Shown here in pieces: positions 37,257-47,825 of a stretch of 64,000 nt of DNA. Origin of the DNA: Skeletonema tropicum (taxonomy: Eukaryota > Bacillariophyta > Thalassiosirophyceae > Thalassiosirales > Thalassiosiraceae); the NCBI GenBank assembly GCA_037178625.1, contig CM074131.1, positions 2,294,001 to 2,358,000 of the forward strand, given 5' to 3'. The notes beneath the pieces are model-generated. The model had not been told where the DNA came from, did not search any database, and worked only from the letters and a program-made list of their open reading frames with translations. The translations under genes and the position numbers were made by a program. Position 1 is the first letter of the stretch, and the number at the start of each line of letters is the position of its first letter.

Positions 37257-37397
37257 ATATGTTACCAAATGTTGTTGACATTTTGCTCAATGAATAAGTT
37301 TTAGCTCTTGACAGCAGCGGCAAGTCATCTCATCTTTTTTCTGCTGCTGCCTTCCATGATTGAATGAATGGCTAGATGTTGGAGCTCGCGTGATGCG
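37257..37397. repeat. dispersed repeat, copy 1 (right border of the satellite)
   Basis: It shares with 51417-51560, in the same order and orientation, GTTGACA...TTTGC, GCAAGTCATCTCA, CTTTTTTCT, CATGATTGAATGAATGGCT and GAGCTCG. Each copy lies a few hundred bases upstream of a plus-strand ATG (37827 and 51855). It could be a short non-autonomous element or a shared promoter segment. Confidence 0.6.
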
Positions 37398-37826
37398 CCA
37401 TCGTTTTTGTCATTCACTCACTCGCGCGGAAGGAGGTATGCAATTTCCTTCTTTTAATTAGAAGAATATTATTATTGATGTTTGCCTCTACAATACTCTC
37501 TACAATAGAGAGTGCAGGCAACGCATCGTCGGGTCTTTCAGCTCTTCCGCCTTTCGTGCTGCTGGAGGTGAAGATTTTTGTTGTTGTGGCGACAATGCGA
37601 ACTCAAGGCTTAGCTCTAGATTGAGCGAAGCGACAAGAATGATGAGATACGTATCTTTTCACCTTTCAGCCATTCATTGCATCTTTGCTCTTTGCATCTT
37701 GATCGATCAGCATCAGCTGATCAGCATCAATCAGCTTTGAATAAGTAGCTACTTATCATCCATCAACAGTACAGTCCAGTTCAGTCAAAATATTAATATC
37801 TAATATCATCATCACCAATATCCATC

Positions 37827-39482
37827 ATGAGTTCCGCAGATACTAAGCAGCAGCAAAAAGATGCTCTTGTGGAAAAGTTGAAAGCCACGAAAGAGCAATG
37901 GGATGCGGAAGCGGATGCATCTCCGGATGGTCCAGACGAAACTGATGCACTCCTATCCAAAGCGATCGAAATGGCTATCGAGCAAGGAAAGGGCTGGGCG
38001 TCGTCTGAAGAAAGGGAAAAGTATCTGGAGACTCTATTGGATGATGAGTTCATTCCTCCACTTTTTGCTGAGAACGAAGAAGAGCTCGAAAAGAGTGGTT
38101 TGAAAGATGCATTTACAACTTTACATAATGAAGGAGAGTTTCCTGGCAAGAATATGTTGGAATTCAAAGAGAAGGGAAATCAGTCGATTGCTCTTGGTAA
38201 AAAGAATGAGGCAGGTAACATTCAGTACTACCGTGATGCTGTGAATCATTACTATGAAGCAATACACTGGGCTAATCGTATTGTGCCCAAAGAAGAGGAT
38301 TACGTTCCTACTATAGAGGAGCTCAACGCTCAGGATATTGATCCGTTTTTTATGGAGAAAGAACTGGATGAAATACGTTCTGTCATTCATTCAAACTGCG
38401 CAATGGCACATATGCTTCTTAAGAATTGGGGATTCGTCCGAGATGAAGCCAAAAAAGCTCTTGCCTTCAACTCACAAAACCTCAAAGCATGCTATCGTCT
38501 TGCGAAAGCTCATCAGATGCTGAAAGATTGGGAAGAAGCAGGCGATGCGATTGATTCTGGTCTGAAAATAGAAAAGGGTAACAAAGATCTACTCAAACTG
38601 CAGAAACTGCTTGGTGACAAGGTGCGAAAGGCTCGTTTGAATAGGCAGCAGCGTGAACGTTCTCGTGCAGAGCGTACTTCTCGTATCAAAGATGTCTGGA
38701 GGTACTGCAAGGAGGATAAAATCTCATTGGGCCGTGTTTCGCTTGTTGCAACAGTAAAAGATGATGAAGATGATGAGGGAAACGATGCAGTCGAGGCTCG
38801 TTGGCATCATCACTACCCTCATACCGGGCAATTGCCCAAGCGACAGCTTCAAGGTGGCGGTGGATGGACGTGGCCTGTATTGTTCGTTTATCCATCACAC
38901 CATCAATCAGACTTCATTGAACATTTTGCAGAAGAAGACATCATTGCTTTGAGAATGGCAGAAATGTTTCCCGAGGAAGAGGACGGCAATGTCGAGACTG
39001 AGATGCCATGGGATTACAACAATGAGTTTAGGTGCAGCAACCTTTCTGTGTACTTTGAGGTACATTGCATCGACGATGGTGGAGCTGACAAGAAGAAACC
39101 AGTGATCCATCCAGACTCTGTGGAAAGACTTACTGATCAGGGGTCGGCGATGCGTTTCTACGAATCTTCACGTGCATTAAAGGGAGACGAAGGACCAGAA
39201 ATGGCAAACGTCGCAAGATGTATGGAGCGAAAGCACTTGCACCAACAGCGCAAGGCTTGGATCAAGAAACACGGGAGTCTATGGGCCATGCCTGATCCTT
39301 GTCCCGTGGTTCAAATTCACCCCGCTGCAACTCTGGCACAAGTCCTACGACACAGTAACATGGTTGTGCCAAATTTCTTGGTAACACTCACGTTATTTCC
39401 AAATGATCATCCTGCTCATAGAGAATTCTTAAAAGAGCACAAATGTATTGGAATTGTTGAGCCAGAGGGAATGTCAAAATAA
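37827..39482 (+). CDS. TTC4: TTC4/Cns1 Hsp90 co-chaperone
   Basis: A single-exon ORF of 551 residues from the ATG at 37827. The N-terminal half has a conserved FIPPLF motif, then a TPR block: KEKGNQSIALG, YYRDAVNHYYEAIHWA, SNCAMAHMLLKNWGFVRDEAKKAL, KACYRLAKAHQML. The C-terminal half (WTWPVLFVYPSHHQSDFIEHF, then a HPAATLAQVL... stretch and LFPNDH) matches the wheel domain of TTC4/Cns1. The family binds Hsp90/Hsp70 C-termini and supports essential client folding, in yeast including elongation factor eEF2. The acidic insert near 38760 is lineage-specific. Convergent with the minus-strand gene ending at 39598. Confidence 0.88.
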   Translation: MSSADTKQQQKDALVEKLKATKEQWDAEADASPDGPDETDALLSKAIEMAIEQGKGWASSEEREKYLETLLDDEFIPPLFAENEEELEKSGLKDAFTTLHNEGEFPGKNMLEFKEKGNQSIALGKKNEAGNIQYYRDAVNHYYEAIHWANRIVPKEEDYVPTIEELNAQDIDPFFMEKELDEIRSVIHSNCAMAHMLLKNWGFVRDEAKKALAFNSQNLKACYRLAKAHQMLKDWEEAGDAIDSGLKIEKGNKDLLKLQKLLGDKVRKARLNRQQRERSRAERTSRIKDVWRYCKEDKISLGRVSLVATVKDDEDDEGNDAVEARWHHHYPHTGQLPKRQLQGGGGWTWPVLFVYPSHHQSDFIEHFAEEDIIALRMAEMFPEEEDGNVETEMPWDYNNEFRCSNLSVYFEVHCIDDGGADKKKPVIHPDSVERLTDQGSAMRFYESSRALKGDEGPEMANVARCMERKHLHQQRKAWIKKHGSLWAMPDPCPVVQIHPAATLAQVLRHSNMVVPNFLVTLTLFPNDHPAHREFLKEHKCIGIVEPEGMSK

Positions 39483-39597
39483 TTTAAGTGTCACAGTTAA
39501 CAAATTATTGTCGATTTGAATTTGTACAATGTAGATAGATTTAATCTTTGCTCAGCTCTCAAATGTCACAGCTATGAAATGAACGCAGTAGCACTCT

Positions 39598-40218
39598 CTA
39601 CCCAAAAGAAATTGCACCGCGTGCTTCTTCGAGCTGGTTCCCAGGCTCAGGTAATGTCAATAACCGGTTCTCTTCGCTGACACTACCTTCATACACAATT
39701 GTATTTAACTCATCAAGAAAGCCATTCAGGATCACAGATTCATGCATCAAATACTTGTTTGATGGCGATGACCCCAATCTATCTACAGTTATGCCTTCCT
39801 CAGAGAATTGGATAATAATTGATCCAGACAAATCCACATAACGAAGGTTGACCTCTGAGTCACTACTTTTAGATGCCTTCCAGCAGCCTTTTTCGGGTGT
39901 ATTTTGCACCCCCATCAAGTAGAGATTGCAGTACAACCTAAGACCTCCCATTTTCATTGTTTTTGCAGGAATGGTAATGATGCGTTTGCTTCCAGTGTAG
40001 GCGCCATCAACTATCTCCACTTCGCTGGAAGCATTACTTTCTTCGCCACCTCCTCCAAGATTATCAAAGAACTTTCCCATATCGTCAAAGAAAGACATTT
40101 GCACTGCAGAATGATGATTTGAGCGTGACAGTTTGGCATGTTGCGAAGTTGGAGTGAACGCATTTGTGACTGATATTAGAAGGAAGGTGATGATCACTTT
40201 GACAGTAGAAGAATACAT
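39598..40218 (-). CDS. plastid-targeted protein of unknown function
   Basis: The ATG at 40218 gives 206 residues; the frame is open 17 codons further upstream but that would bury the signal peptide. Residues 1-20 form a clean signal peptide ending NAF-TP, the A-F site of diatom plastid presequences, followed by a Ser/Lys-rich transit-like stretch to about residue 40. The mature part starts near MSFFDDMGKFFDNLGGGGEE. It contains a compact beta-rich block (LRLYCNLYLMGVQNTPEKGCW, VDLSGSIIIQF, GITVDRLGSSPSNKYLMHESVIL). I do not recognise the family. Import into the plastid is inferred from the presequence. Confidence 0.7.
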   Translation of the reverse strand: MYSSTVKVIITFLLISVTNAFTPTSQHAKLSRSNHHSAVQMSFFDDMGKFFDNLGGGGEESNASSEVEIVDGAYTGSKRIITIPAKTMKMGGLRLYCNLYLMGVQNTPEKGCWKASKSSDSEVNLRYVDLSGSIIIQFSEEGITVDRLGSSPSNKYLMHESVILNGFLDELNTIVYEGSVSEENRLLTLPEPGNQLEEARGAISFG

Positions 40219-40696
40219 TTTGGTTGTGCTGTTTTTGGTAGGCAAGTACAGTGTATAAAATTGATGCAAGGAAAAATCTAATTATGGTGCAGATTGTAGC
40301 ATTGCATACAGCTTCAGTTTCACGACACGCTATCAAAGCGATGAGTTGGTAGGAAAACGAATGACATGGTGATCGAGGCGAGTTGGACTGAGATGGAAGA
40401 TGGAAGTGATGGAAGGCGTGTTGTGTTCGGTGGTGCGTTGGGTGAGCTTGTGCGTGCTCGTGACGCATCGGCATCAAATAAGGACATGATGACGTCATAA
40501 TGATTCATCTCATATCATCACAGCCAACCATCCAAGCAACGAGCAACGCAAGCACCAAGCTTGAGAGCACAACACCAAGCAAGCACTACATAACCTGCCG
40601 TATAATATTGTACCGCATCAGAAGATCAAATAATAGAGGAGAGACCAAAACTTAATAGTGTCGAGTGGAAGAGGAATATAAAGAAAAGAATAAAAC
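40219..40696. other. divergent intergenic region
   Basis: It separates the plastid protein (-) from the unknown gene at 40697 (+). No gene or repeat supported; probable promoters. Confidence 0.45.
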
Positions 40697-41510
40697 ATGG
40701 GCAAGAAGCGAAATAACTCAGCAAAGAAAAAGAAGGCGACAAAAAAGCAGAATCTATCGTCAGCATTCGGAGTGTCTGTATTGAAAGGAGGGACAATTGC
40801 ACGCAACAATGGCGTCATCAACAAGAATGCTCTTGCAGATGGACAACATGCTCAATCAAAGAATAAAAAGATGGGCACATCCAACACCGCTGTAGCAACA
40901 AGCGCCGCCGCAGCGATAATATCAAACATTGAACAATCAGGAACACGGCCCAATAACACCAACGAAAATGATGAATTCCGGCGCCAGCATGCTTCATTAG
41001 AGGAACGACAGCTTGCATTACAAGCAAGACAAAAAGAATGTCAAAAGAAGAAGAGGGGACGAAAAAGTCAAAAGAAGGGATGGGGAAAATTCGCTCATCC
41101 TTCCACGAAGGTAGAAGTTCGCTTCTGCTACACTGAATCTTGGCCCAAAAAGTACAGAACAATTGATAAATGAAGCTGTCGATCATGTTGCGATGGGTAT
41201 GACTGATATTGGCCAGAGTGCGCCTAAGTAATCCACTATACAGCTGCGTAACTGATGGTAAGAGCAGTCTTGCAGCTGCGGCTGGTATGAACTGGAAACT
41301 ACAGGTATCAAATAATACATCAGTGCAAACGCCACCACTGCAGAATAATCCATTTGCTGCATTCGATGAAGATAGTGATAGTGACAATGAATGGACAGGA
41401 AAAAAAGCATGACCCAGCGCCACAATTTCAATTCCAACCTGCATCATTTTCATTTCAGGCAGCTCCAGCTGTGGCACAACATAATGAAGATGTAGACCCT
41501 GACCTTTAAG
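40697..41510 (+). CDS. unknown basic/low-complexity protein, frame broken
   Basis: It begins MGKKRNNSAKKKKATKK, with a Lys-rich start suggesting a nucleic-acid-binding or nucleolar protein. The central part has ASLEERQLALQARQ. Three further coding-like pieces follow in other frames: TLNLGPKSTEQLINEAVDH (to 41229), NNPFAAFDEDSDSDNEWTG (to about 41400) and HDPAPQFQFQPASFSFQ ending with TAA at 41508-41510. Each join needs one extra base to be ignored, near 41116-41120, 41227 and in the A7 run at 41400-41406. I do not recognise the family. The consistent composition across the joins supports one gene with sequence errors or recent decay. Confidence 0.5.
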
Positions 41511-41876
41511 ATAGATCTATATAAGTAGTTTCTAATGATTTCGTAGTGTGTGACACAGTACTTACTTCAAAACTATTCAATAGGTAGTAGCCTAATTATT
41601 TTGATAGCAGTGATGGCAGTCGGTTCGATCTCTAATTCGGCCATCCCCAAAAAATTGCAACAACATGCAAAGAACAGAAGTAGGTTCTTTGAGATACCTG
41701 TCTTATCGGTCCTTACCGGATACTAATCAAGTCTCTGCCAATCCCTGTGTAGATCCTGGGTGGGAATTCAGTACTAACCTATGCCTTCTCTCTCTTCCCC
41801 TGATCTCCCGCCTCCTCTTCATCTTCACCATCACCAACAACAGGTCAACTTTATAGTAGCGTACTAGTTAATCAAG
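41511..41876. other. gene-free stretch, RPL23A promoter
   Basis: No ORF with support; it lies directly upstream of the ribosomal-protein start codon. The AGGTCAACT-containing stretch near 41842 is not a recognised motif to me. Confidence 0.45.
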
Positions 41877-42789
41877 ATGGCAGGAGGTGGTAAGTAGCCC
41901 GAGAGGGCGTCGGTGGCATCACTCGCATCTGCATGAGATACAGCAGCAGCCCATTAATCGCTCGTTCCGTGGCGAAGAAGTTGTTGACTTTGGATGGAAG
42001 ATGTGGACATTTGTGGCGACCAATTGCCGTGTAGGAGTGTGGTGGTTTACCGCTTGCATGCAAGCTGACAACGAAGTATCAGGTCAAAAATGAAATGTAG
42101 ATCATGATTCAATGGTCCGAAGTAGTTAGTCTGTGCTAGTCTGCTCCATGCAGAGAAATGAGCTCGATTGCATCATCTGCACGGATGAATGTTGGGTTCA
42201 TTTTCTTAGAGGAATTCAGCTTCGTTGGTGTCCATTCTCCTCATTAGTTTGCACACCAACTCGCAAGCAAGCCACAGAGAAAACCACAGCAAAGCAACGT
42301 ATCAATATACCATTAATTCAAGTTCATGACAGTTGTTCCTAACTCTTGTTTTGATCTCTTTTTTCTCTAACAGCAAAAGCAGCGGCAGTAGCCAAGAAGC
42401 TCACAAAGAGCACCAAGTCCAAGAAGGGCACAAGGATCCACACCAAGGTCCACTTCTACAGACCCAAGACCTTGTCTCTTGAGCGCAAGCCCAAGTACGC
42501 CAGGACTAGTGTTCCAAAGAAGAGCAGATCTGATGTTCACTCCATCATCAAATACCCCCTTACCACAGAATCATCAATGAAGCTTATCGAGGATAGCAAT
42601 ACCCTTGTTTTCATTGTTGACATCAAGGCCAACAAACGCCAAATCAAGGCTGCTGTTAAGGAACTTTACCAGATTGAATGTGATAAGATCAACACACTTA
42701 TCACCCCTAGAGGATTGAAGAAGAGTTACGTTCGTCTTAGCAAGGATTTCGATGCCCTTGATGTTGCTAACAGGGTAGGTGTGATCTAA
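41877..42789 (+). CDS. RPL23A: 60S ribosomal protein L23a (uL23)
   Basis: Exon 1 is only 13 nt (41877-41889, MAGG plus one base). A 484-nt intron (GTAAGT...TCTCTAACAG) leads to exon 2, 42374-42789. The spliced product has 142 residues. It has a basic N-terminus, [24 protein letters not shown] and the globular uL23 part ([43 protein letters not shown] [16 protein letters not shown]) ending NRVGVI. uL23 lines the peptide exit tunnel and binds SRP. A tiny first exon and a long first intron right after the start codon are usual for ribosomal-protein genes. Codon use is strongly biased, as expected of a highly expressed gene. Confidence 0.96.
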
Positions 42790-43082
42790 ACGAGTAAATT
42801 AATATCTGAATAATTTGATGACATATGACTTGCCCGCTTTCATAAATTATTGAATGGAGTTGCATAAACAAAAATGTTTGGAACGAGATATGAGATGACA
42901 ACTTCTTGTTGACGACTCAGTGTTGGTTAACATAAAAGTGCGTGCTAAATGATTATACAGAATGTAATGTGTGTCGTGACTTCCTCCCAGTGTGTTTTGG
43001 CGTGCTTGTGCTTGTGGTGATGTCCATCGTCTTCAAAAAAATGGTCATGGTTAGTTTCCGGCGATGCTACTGAAATTAAGTG

Positions 43083-44502
43083 TTATCCAGCAGTGTAATG
43101 AGGCATATTCATCCGTTGAAGCAACTTGTCAACTCCAGAAGTTTGCAGCTCTGGTTGTGATACTGTGGCCTGTTGTGAGCTTGATTGAGTTTGATCTGGC
43201 ATGTCTGCTGTCATTTCTGCTGTAGCAGGAACAGGCTTCACAGCTCCACCAATCCCAAGTGAAGAAGGTAACTTGACAAGAGTGATATTGAAATATCTTG
43301 CCACACCATCGTCCCCACGAATCAAAGAAACGCTCAGGCCGAGATCACTGCGATGGCGGATAGCACTTCTCAAAACAACAGGCGCTGGAGGTTTCTCATC
43401 TTGAACATTACCGTCCCCATCGAATCCAGATGTAGGTGGAGTGATAAGTTTGCTCATCATATCAAAAGCACCCTGCAGATCATCCCTACTTGTAATGTTG
43501 AAAATGGTCATGGCTTTGAGCTCTTGTTTTGTGTAGGAAGAAAGCTGAGTAAATGCAGCGTTGCAGTCGATGAATGAGCCACCCATGGTTGCAATTGCCA
43601 TACCGACGGAACAAGAGTTGAAGACAATGCGGAAATCACGTTCACCCAATGAATCTTGCATCGAAGGAGATGAAGATGCATCCGCATTTGGCACGGGGCC
43701 CAGCCCCAAAACAGAGTCCATTCCATTTTGTGCAGCAACATGACGAATGGCCACAGACGCCTGTTGTCCGATCGCGCCACCTCCTATTCTCTGCACTTCT
43801 TGAACTAATTGCTGCTTCTCTAATTCTGAGCGAGTGTGCTGCTGCTGTAGTAGTCTAATGTAATTTGCAGCCTCTGCGAGGATGGTGCTCTTAGTGCCCT
43901 GCAACAAAGAAGGATGGACGTGAAAACGAACATGATATGTGAAGACATCATGATGATGTTATTAACATTTATTAATACAAGCCATAATATAAGTTCACGA
44001 AAATAGTCATATGATGTTTGCAAAATTTCAAGCACACTCACCTTTGGCACAATAACTCCCCCAGATGATAGCAGGTTCCTCAACTCGTGAATCTGTTGAG
44101 TAATTTTCAAACTCCTTTCTTTTTCTCTCATATTACGCTCTTCGCGGCGTTCATTGGTTAATGGCTTCTTCTTTTTCGAACCTGAAGCGTTCAGAGAACC
44201 ATCGCCGTCATCTAGGGATTTTCGCTTCAAAGAAGAATTCGCGTATGCTATATAATGTTGATAGAGACGACAGAAGATGAAGACATTAATTGTAAGTAAC
44301 TGTTGCTCCTGCGTCCACTGCTTCAAATGCATATCCATATCCCCAATCCTCCGCTCCAACGACACGGTCACTTACCACTCTGTTCATCCATAATAGTGGC
44401 TCCTAGTTTAGCGACGGCAGCTTCGGCAGCCTCATAATTATTTGCCCCACCGGCGGATGCTTCTGAGCCGTCAGACTCAAATTTTATGCCATTAAATGAC
44501 AT
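43083..44502 (-). CDS. bHLH-PAS transcription factor
   Basis: Three exons: 44502-44376, 44247-44042, 43898-43083. Introns of 128 and 143 nt (GTAAGT/TATAG, GTGAGT/TGCAG) in phases 1 and 0 give 382 residues. The second intron splits the HLH loop. The basic region NERREERNMREKERSLK is followed by helix 1 (ITQQIHELRNLL), loop (SSGGVIVPKGTKS) and helix 2 (ILAEAANYIRLLQQQ), about residues 73-130. A PAS domain follows at about 175-285 (FRIVFNSCSVGMAIATMGGSFIDCNAAF). Diatoms have a small family of such single-PAS bHLH factors, which includes the diel-rhythm regulator RITMO1 of Phaeodactylum. Membership of that exact clade is not decided here. Confidence 0.9.
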
Positions 44503-45332
44503 GATGTTAGTTCAACTATGTATGCCGTAATTGATCAGATCCGAAGAAAACCCGCCGCCGCCGGAGGAAAGCAAAACCCAAGTTACACCAGTAAAATGGA
44601 GATTGGCCGAGATGATATGGACACCGATGATGGCGCAACGTCCCCAATCACTTGTTGTCGGAGCGGTGACAAGTAAACAGTTAATCCAGCTGTTTCACAA
44701 TGCAGTTGCAGTGTCTTGTTCCCAGCTTGTTGCCAGACTCGTTGGCTGGCCGGCAGGTAAGAGTGTTTGTTTGCACCTGAAGGGTGCGTCAGGTGTTGAA
44801 CACGTCGCCTTTGCACCTGCATTTTTGTCCACATGAGTGCAGTGGGAAGAACACGACAGTTGGAGCGGTACCCACGTGGTCTGTTCATTCAATACCGTCG
44901 AAGCCCTTGAACTTTCCCCCGGAGGGAGTAAATTTTCTTGATATTTAGGGAGGTAAGTCAGTGCCAGCAATGTAAAATACCTATGCTGAAAATTTATGAG
45001 GGATAAAAAGTTGCTGGCTAGAGATTTGGTGGGGGGATAAGACATGATGTAAGGGGGGATTTTTTGTAAAACCACGGGCCGTAAAACTGTGTAAAAAGTC
45101 GAAGTGTGAAGAAATGATGTGTCAGCGCGCGCTCCACCAAAAGTACCTACTGAAACTCAGTACAAGTACTGTAAGTAAATTGTGCTTGAGAGTAGAGAGA
45201 GACTGAATGATTGGCTCAGATTGATCCATCCGACTCAGTCTAAGTGTAGCAGTAGCCTCTCCAGAGGGTATTCACAAGCTTTTTCTCAGCCATCCTTTGG
45301 TGTTCCTGCTTGGGCCCTTTTATTTAATTTAC
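44503..45332. other. gene-free stretch
   Basis: It lies between the bHLH-PAS start (-) and the 3' end of the GET3-like gene (-). Frames are short and shadow each other. It presumably holds the bHLH-PAS promoter and the GET3 3' UTR. Confidence 0.45.
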
Positions 45333-47825
45333 TTAGACAGAAACCTTCGAATCTGAAAGGTACTCTTCTGAGAGGGCCTTCAAACCAAAGACGCCTCGCG
45401 GTTCCATGTCTAAATATGAGACTTCTGTCACTCTTGGAGGGTCACTCATTGCATCAACAGCCATACGAATATCTTCAATTGACGAAGACTGTGACTTTGT
45501 GAGCCGTGTTACAAACCCTTGAAGATTTTCCTCTTTTCCTTCGCCATCACTTTCTTCCAACACCTGATTTACTATCACATTGCGGACACGAATGGGCATG
45601 TCTGGGTCTCCAAAAGTCAGATCATTCAACAACCGCACGCTTTCCCGAACAGCAAGCTCGGTACCAATTGTCACGATGAGGAACTCTGTCGAGGAAGGAT
45701 CAGCAAAAAGGTCCTCAAGATCATACATAGAGACTTGAAACTTGAGAAGTTCATTTTTTGCCGTTTCTCCCGCTTCATCAAGGTCATATTTGTTCTTTGC
45801 ACTTGATAGTAACATCTTCACAGCTGCATTTGAGTTTAATTTCCTCGAAACCACCAGTATTCGCTCTATTAAATCTGCCAAGAAACTAGGCGTTGTCAAC
45901 ATACGCAATGTATGTCCAGTAGGCGCTGTGTCCAAAACAACTCTATCAAATTCTCCTCTTCTAATCAGCTGGATTACCTTCGCCAGTGCAACTACTTCAT
46001 CCGTACCAGCGGGTAGAGTGTCAATGAGATCGCCAACAGAATTTAGCGCCGAAGAAAGCTCCGAGTCATTGCCGCTGTCGTTGTTGTTTTTACCAATGAG
46101 TTTGTCGATAGAATCGCGGAATTCTTTTAGCGCAGCCGTCGGATCAATCTCAAGCGCCTGCAGTGATCCTTCACCTCCTGATCCCCCGGCAGTCATGACA
46201 GGTGGTACACCATACAAAGGAATATCAACCAATGAACCGCCTCGCAAATCTACATCTAATGCGTCTCCCAAACTATGTGCTGGGTCCGTACTGACCACTA
46301 CGACCTTATGCCCAGCAGATGCCATTGTCACAGCCAGGGACGAACTTGTTGTTGTTTTCCCAACTCCACCCTTGCCGCCGCAAATGATCATTTTTGGATT
46401 GTTAGACTCAAAATCATCGTCGAAGCCAACCAATCTCTGAAATCTCTCATCACTACCAAACGTCATGGACCCAATGAATCCAAGCGCAGGTGCACCAACC
46501 AACTCTACATCATAAAATGGAACTTCCTTGACCACAATATCATTACTGTCATTGTCACCTCCTGTATTCTCTCTATATTCCTCAGTCTTTGACACATCAG
46601 CACATGCATCTTTCAATTCAGAGATCCATCGCTGTTGTCCAGCAACTCTTCTATCATAATATCTCTTCATTGATTCAGATGCTTCTTCTATCGACAATGA
46701 TCCATCTGCATTATTGACCTTGCCTACGCATTGATTGAGTACTAAATCACTGACACAAACGCCTTGTTCGGCCAGTTCGTTCATCAGCCTCTTACTTTCA
46801 CGCACACTCAGAATAGTGGGGATAGATACAACAACAAACTTCGTTGCAGATGATTGTTGCAGGCGTTGACGTAATTTCGATGTACGTTCTTGGAAACTCT
46901 CAAGTGCCTCGAGTGCCTTGTCAACATCCATTTGAGAAGCTGCCTGCGCCATAGCCTGTTGTTGCCCACCGAGGAACATTTGAAGAGTTTGGACCAATCC
47001 TTTCAGCTTTTCTCTCAGCTTGAGCAATGTCTGCAAGAACCCATCAAGGAATTGGGGTAGTTGAAGCATTCGCAATGTGTGCCCAGTAGGAGCTGTATCA
47101 ACAATAATCACATCATATTCTTCTGCATTCTTCGGATCTAAAACATTTGCCAGAGCAACCAACTCATCCAATCCCGGTGGAGGATTCTTAATGATGGTGT
47201 GCAATTCATTCAATCCCAAATCTTCCAATAGTTGTGGAGGTACATTCATACCCAAAGATGAAGATAGTGTCGACACGTCGAATAATTGTAGATTGGATTG
47301 AAATTCTGCAAGAGCTGCACTTGGATCTACCTCCAATGCATGCAATTTTCCATTGGTCAATGGATCCATCAATAGCGTAGCTTTCTTCTTGCCATTGACG
47401 CTTTCCACATTTCTCAAGTCGACATCTAGCGCATCTCCAAGACTGTGTGCAGGATCAGTGGATACAACCAATACCTTCAAATCGTGCTCCAATGAAGAGG
47501 CCAACGCTACTGCCAGAGAGGAGGATATGGAAGTCTTTCCAACTCCTCCCTTGCCGCCGACAAAGATGACAGGTGTAGTATCTACATCACTGTTGGTACT
47601 CTTGGCTTGATCATTTACGCGAACCATATCGGCAATTTCTTCCATTAAGGGTGAAAGTGAGTGCAATCTGATGCAGTCGTGCTTACTCATCACTGCTGGT
47701 GATAGTGGGACGAAAGCAGCTGTAGGATTTTTGCGTGTGATGGTGGGCGTGCAAAATGCCCATGATGTGGGCATTGTCACCAGCAGAGAGAGCGCACCAC
47801 TGGCTCTCAGTAATGCCTTTACCAT
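45333..47825 (-). CDS. plastid GET3/ArsA-type ATPase with two fused ATPase domains
   Basis: A single-exon gene of 830 residues from the ATG at 47825; the frame is open to 47861 but without ATG. A hydrophobic signal peptide ends SWAF-CTP, an A-F site, so plastid import is inferred. Two complete ArsA/GET3 halves follow, each with deviant P-loop GGKGGVGKT (about residues 88 and 477), STDPAHSLGDALDVDLR, and switch II DTAPTGHTLRML. The first half also has a Gln-rich linker after the MFLGG segment. Neither half shows the CxxC zinc motif of cytosolic GET3, as is usual for organellar GET3 paralogues. Cytosolic GET3 targets tail-anchored proteins as a dimer of single domains; here one chain could form that dimer by itself. 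Substrate unknown. Confidence 0.9.
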   Translation of the reverse strand: MVKALLRASGALSLLVTMPTSWAFCTPTITRKNPTAAFVPLSPAVMSKHDCIRLHSLSPLMEEIADMVRVNDQAKSTNSDVDTTPVIFVGGKGGVGKTSISSSLAVALASSLEHDLKVLVVSTDPAHSLGDALDVDLRNVESVNGKKKATLLMDPLTNGKLHALEVDPSAALAEFQSNLQLFDVSTLSSSLGMNVPPQLLEDLGLNELHTIIKNPPPGLDELVALANVLDPKNAEEYDVIIVDTAPTGHTLRMLQLPQFLDGFLQTLLKLREKLKGLVQTLQMFLGGQQQAMAQAASQMDVDKALEALESFQERTSKLRQRLQQSSATKFVVVSIPTILSVRESKRLMNELAEQGVCVSDLVLNQCVGKVNNADGSLSIEEASESMKRYYDRRVAGQQRWISELKDACADVSKTEEYRENTGGDNDSNDIVVKEVPFYDVELVGAPALGFIGSMTFGSDERFQRLVGFDDDFESNNPKMIICGGKGGVGKTTTSSSLAVTMASAGHKVVVVSTDPAHSLGDALDVDLRGGSLVDIPLYGVPPVMTAGGSGGEGSLQALEIDPTAALKEFRDSIDKLIGKNNNDSGNDSELSSALNSVGDLIDTLPAGTDEVVALAKVIQLIRRGEFDRVVLDTAPTGHTLRMLTTPSFLADLIERILVVSRKLNSNAAVKMLLSSAKNKYDLDEAGETAKNELLKFQVSMYDLEDLFADPSSTEFLIVTIGTELAVRESVRLLNDLTFGDPDMPIRVRNVIVNQVLEESDGEGKEENLQGFVTRLTKSQSSSIEDIRMAVDAMSDPPRVTEVSYLDMEPRGVFGLKALSEEYLSDSKVSV

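Noticed and set aside
41630..41660. T-loop-like GGTTCGATC (also GAGTTCGAGCC near 17070)
   Set aside because: No matching A box, acceptor stem or anticodon arm at the right spacing; not a tRNA.
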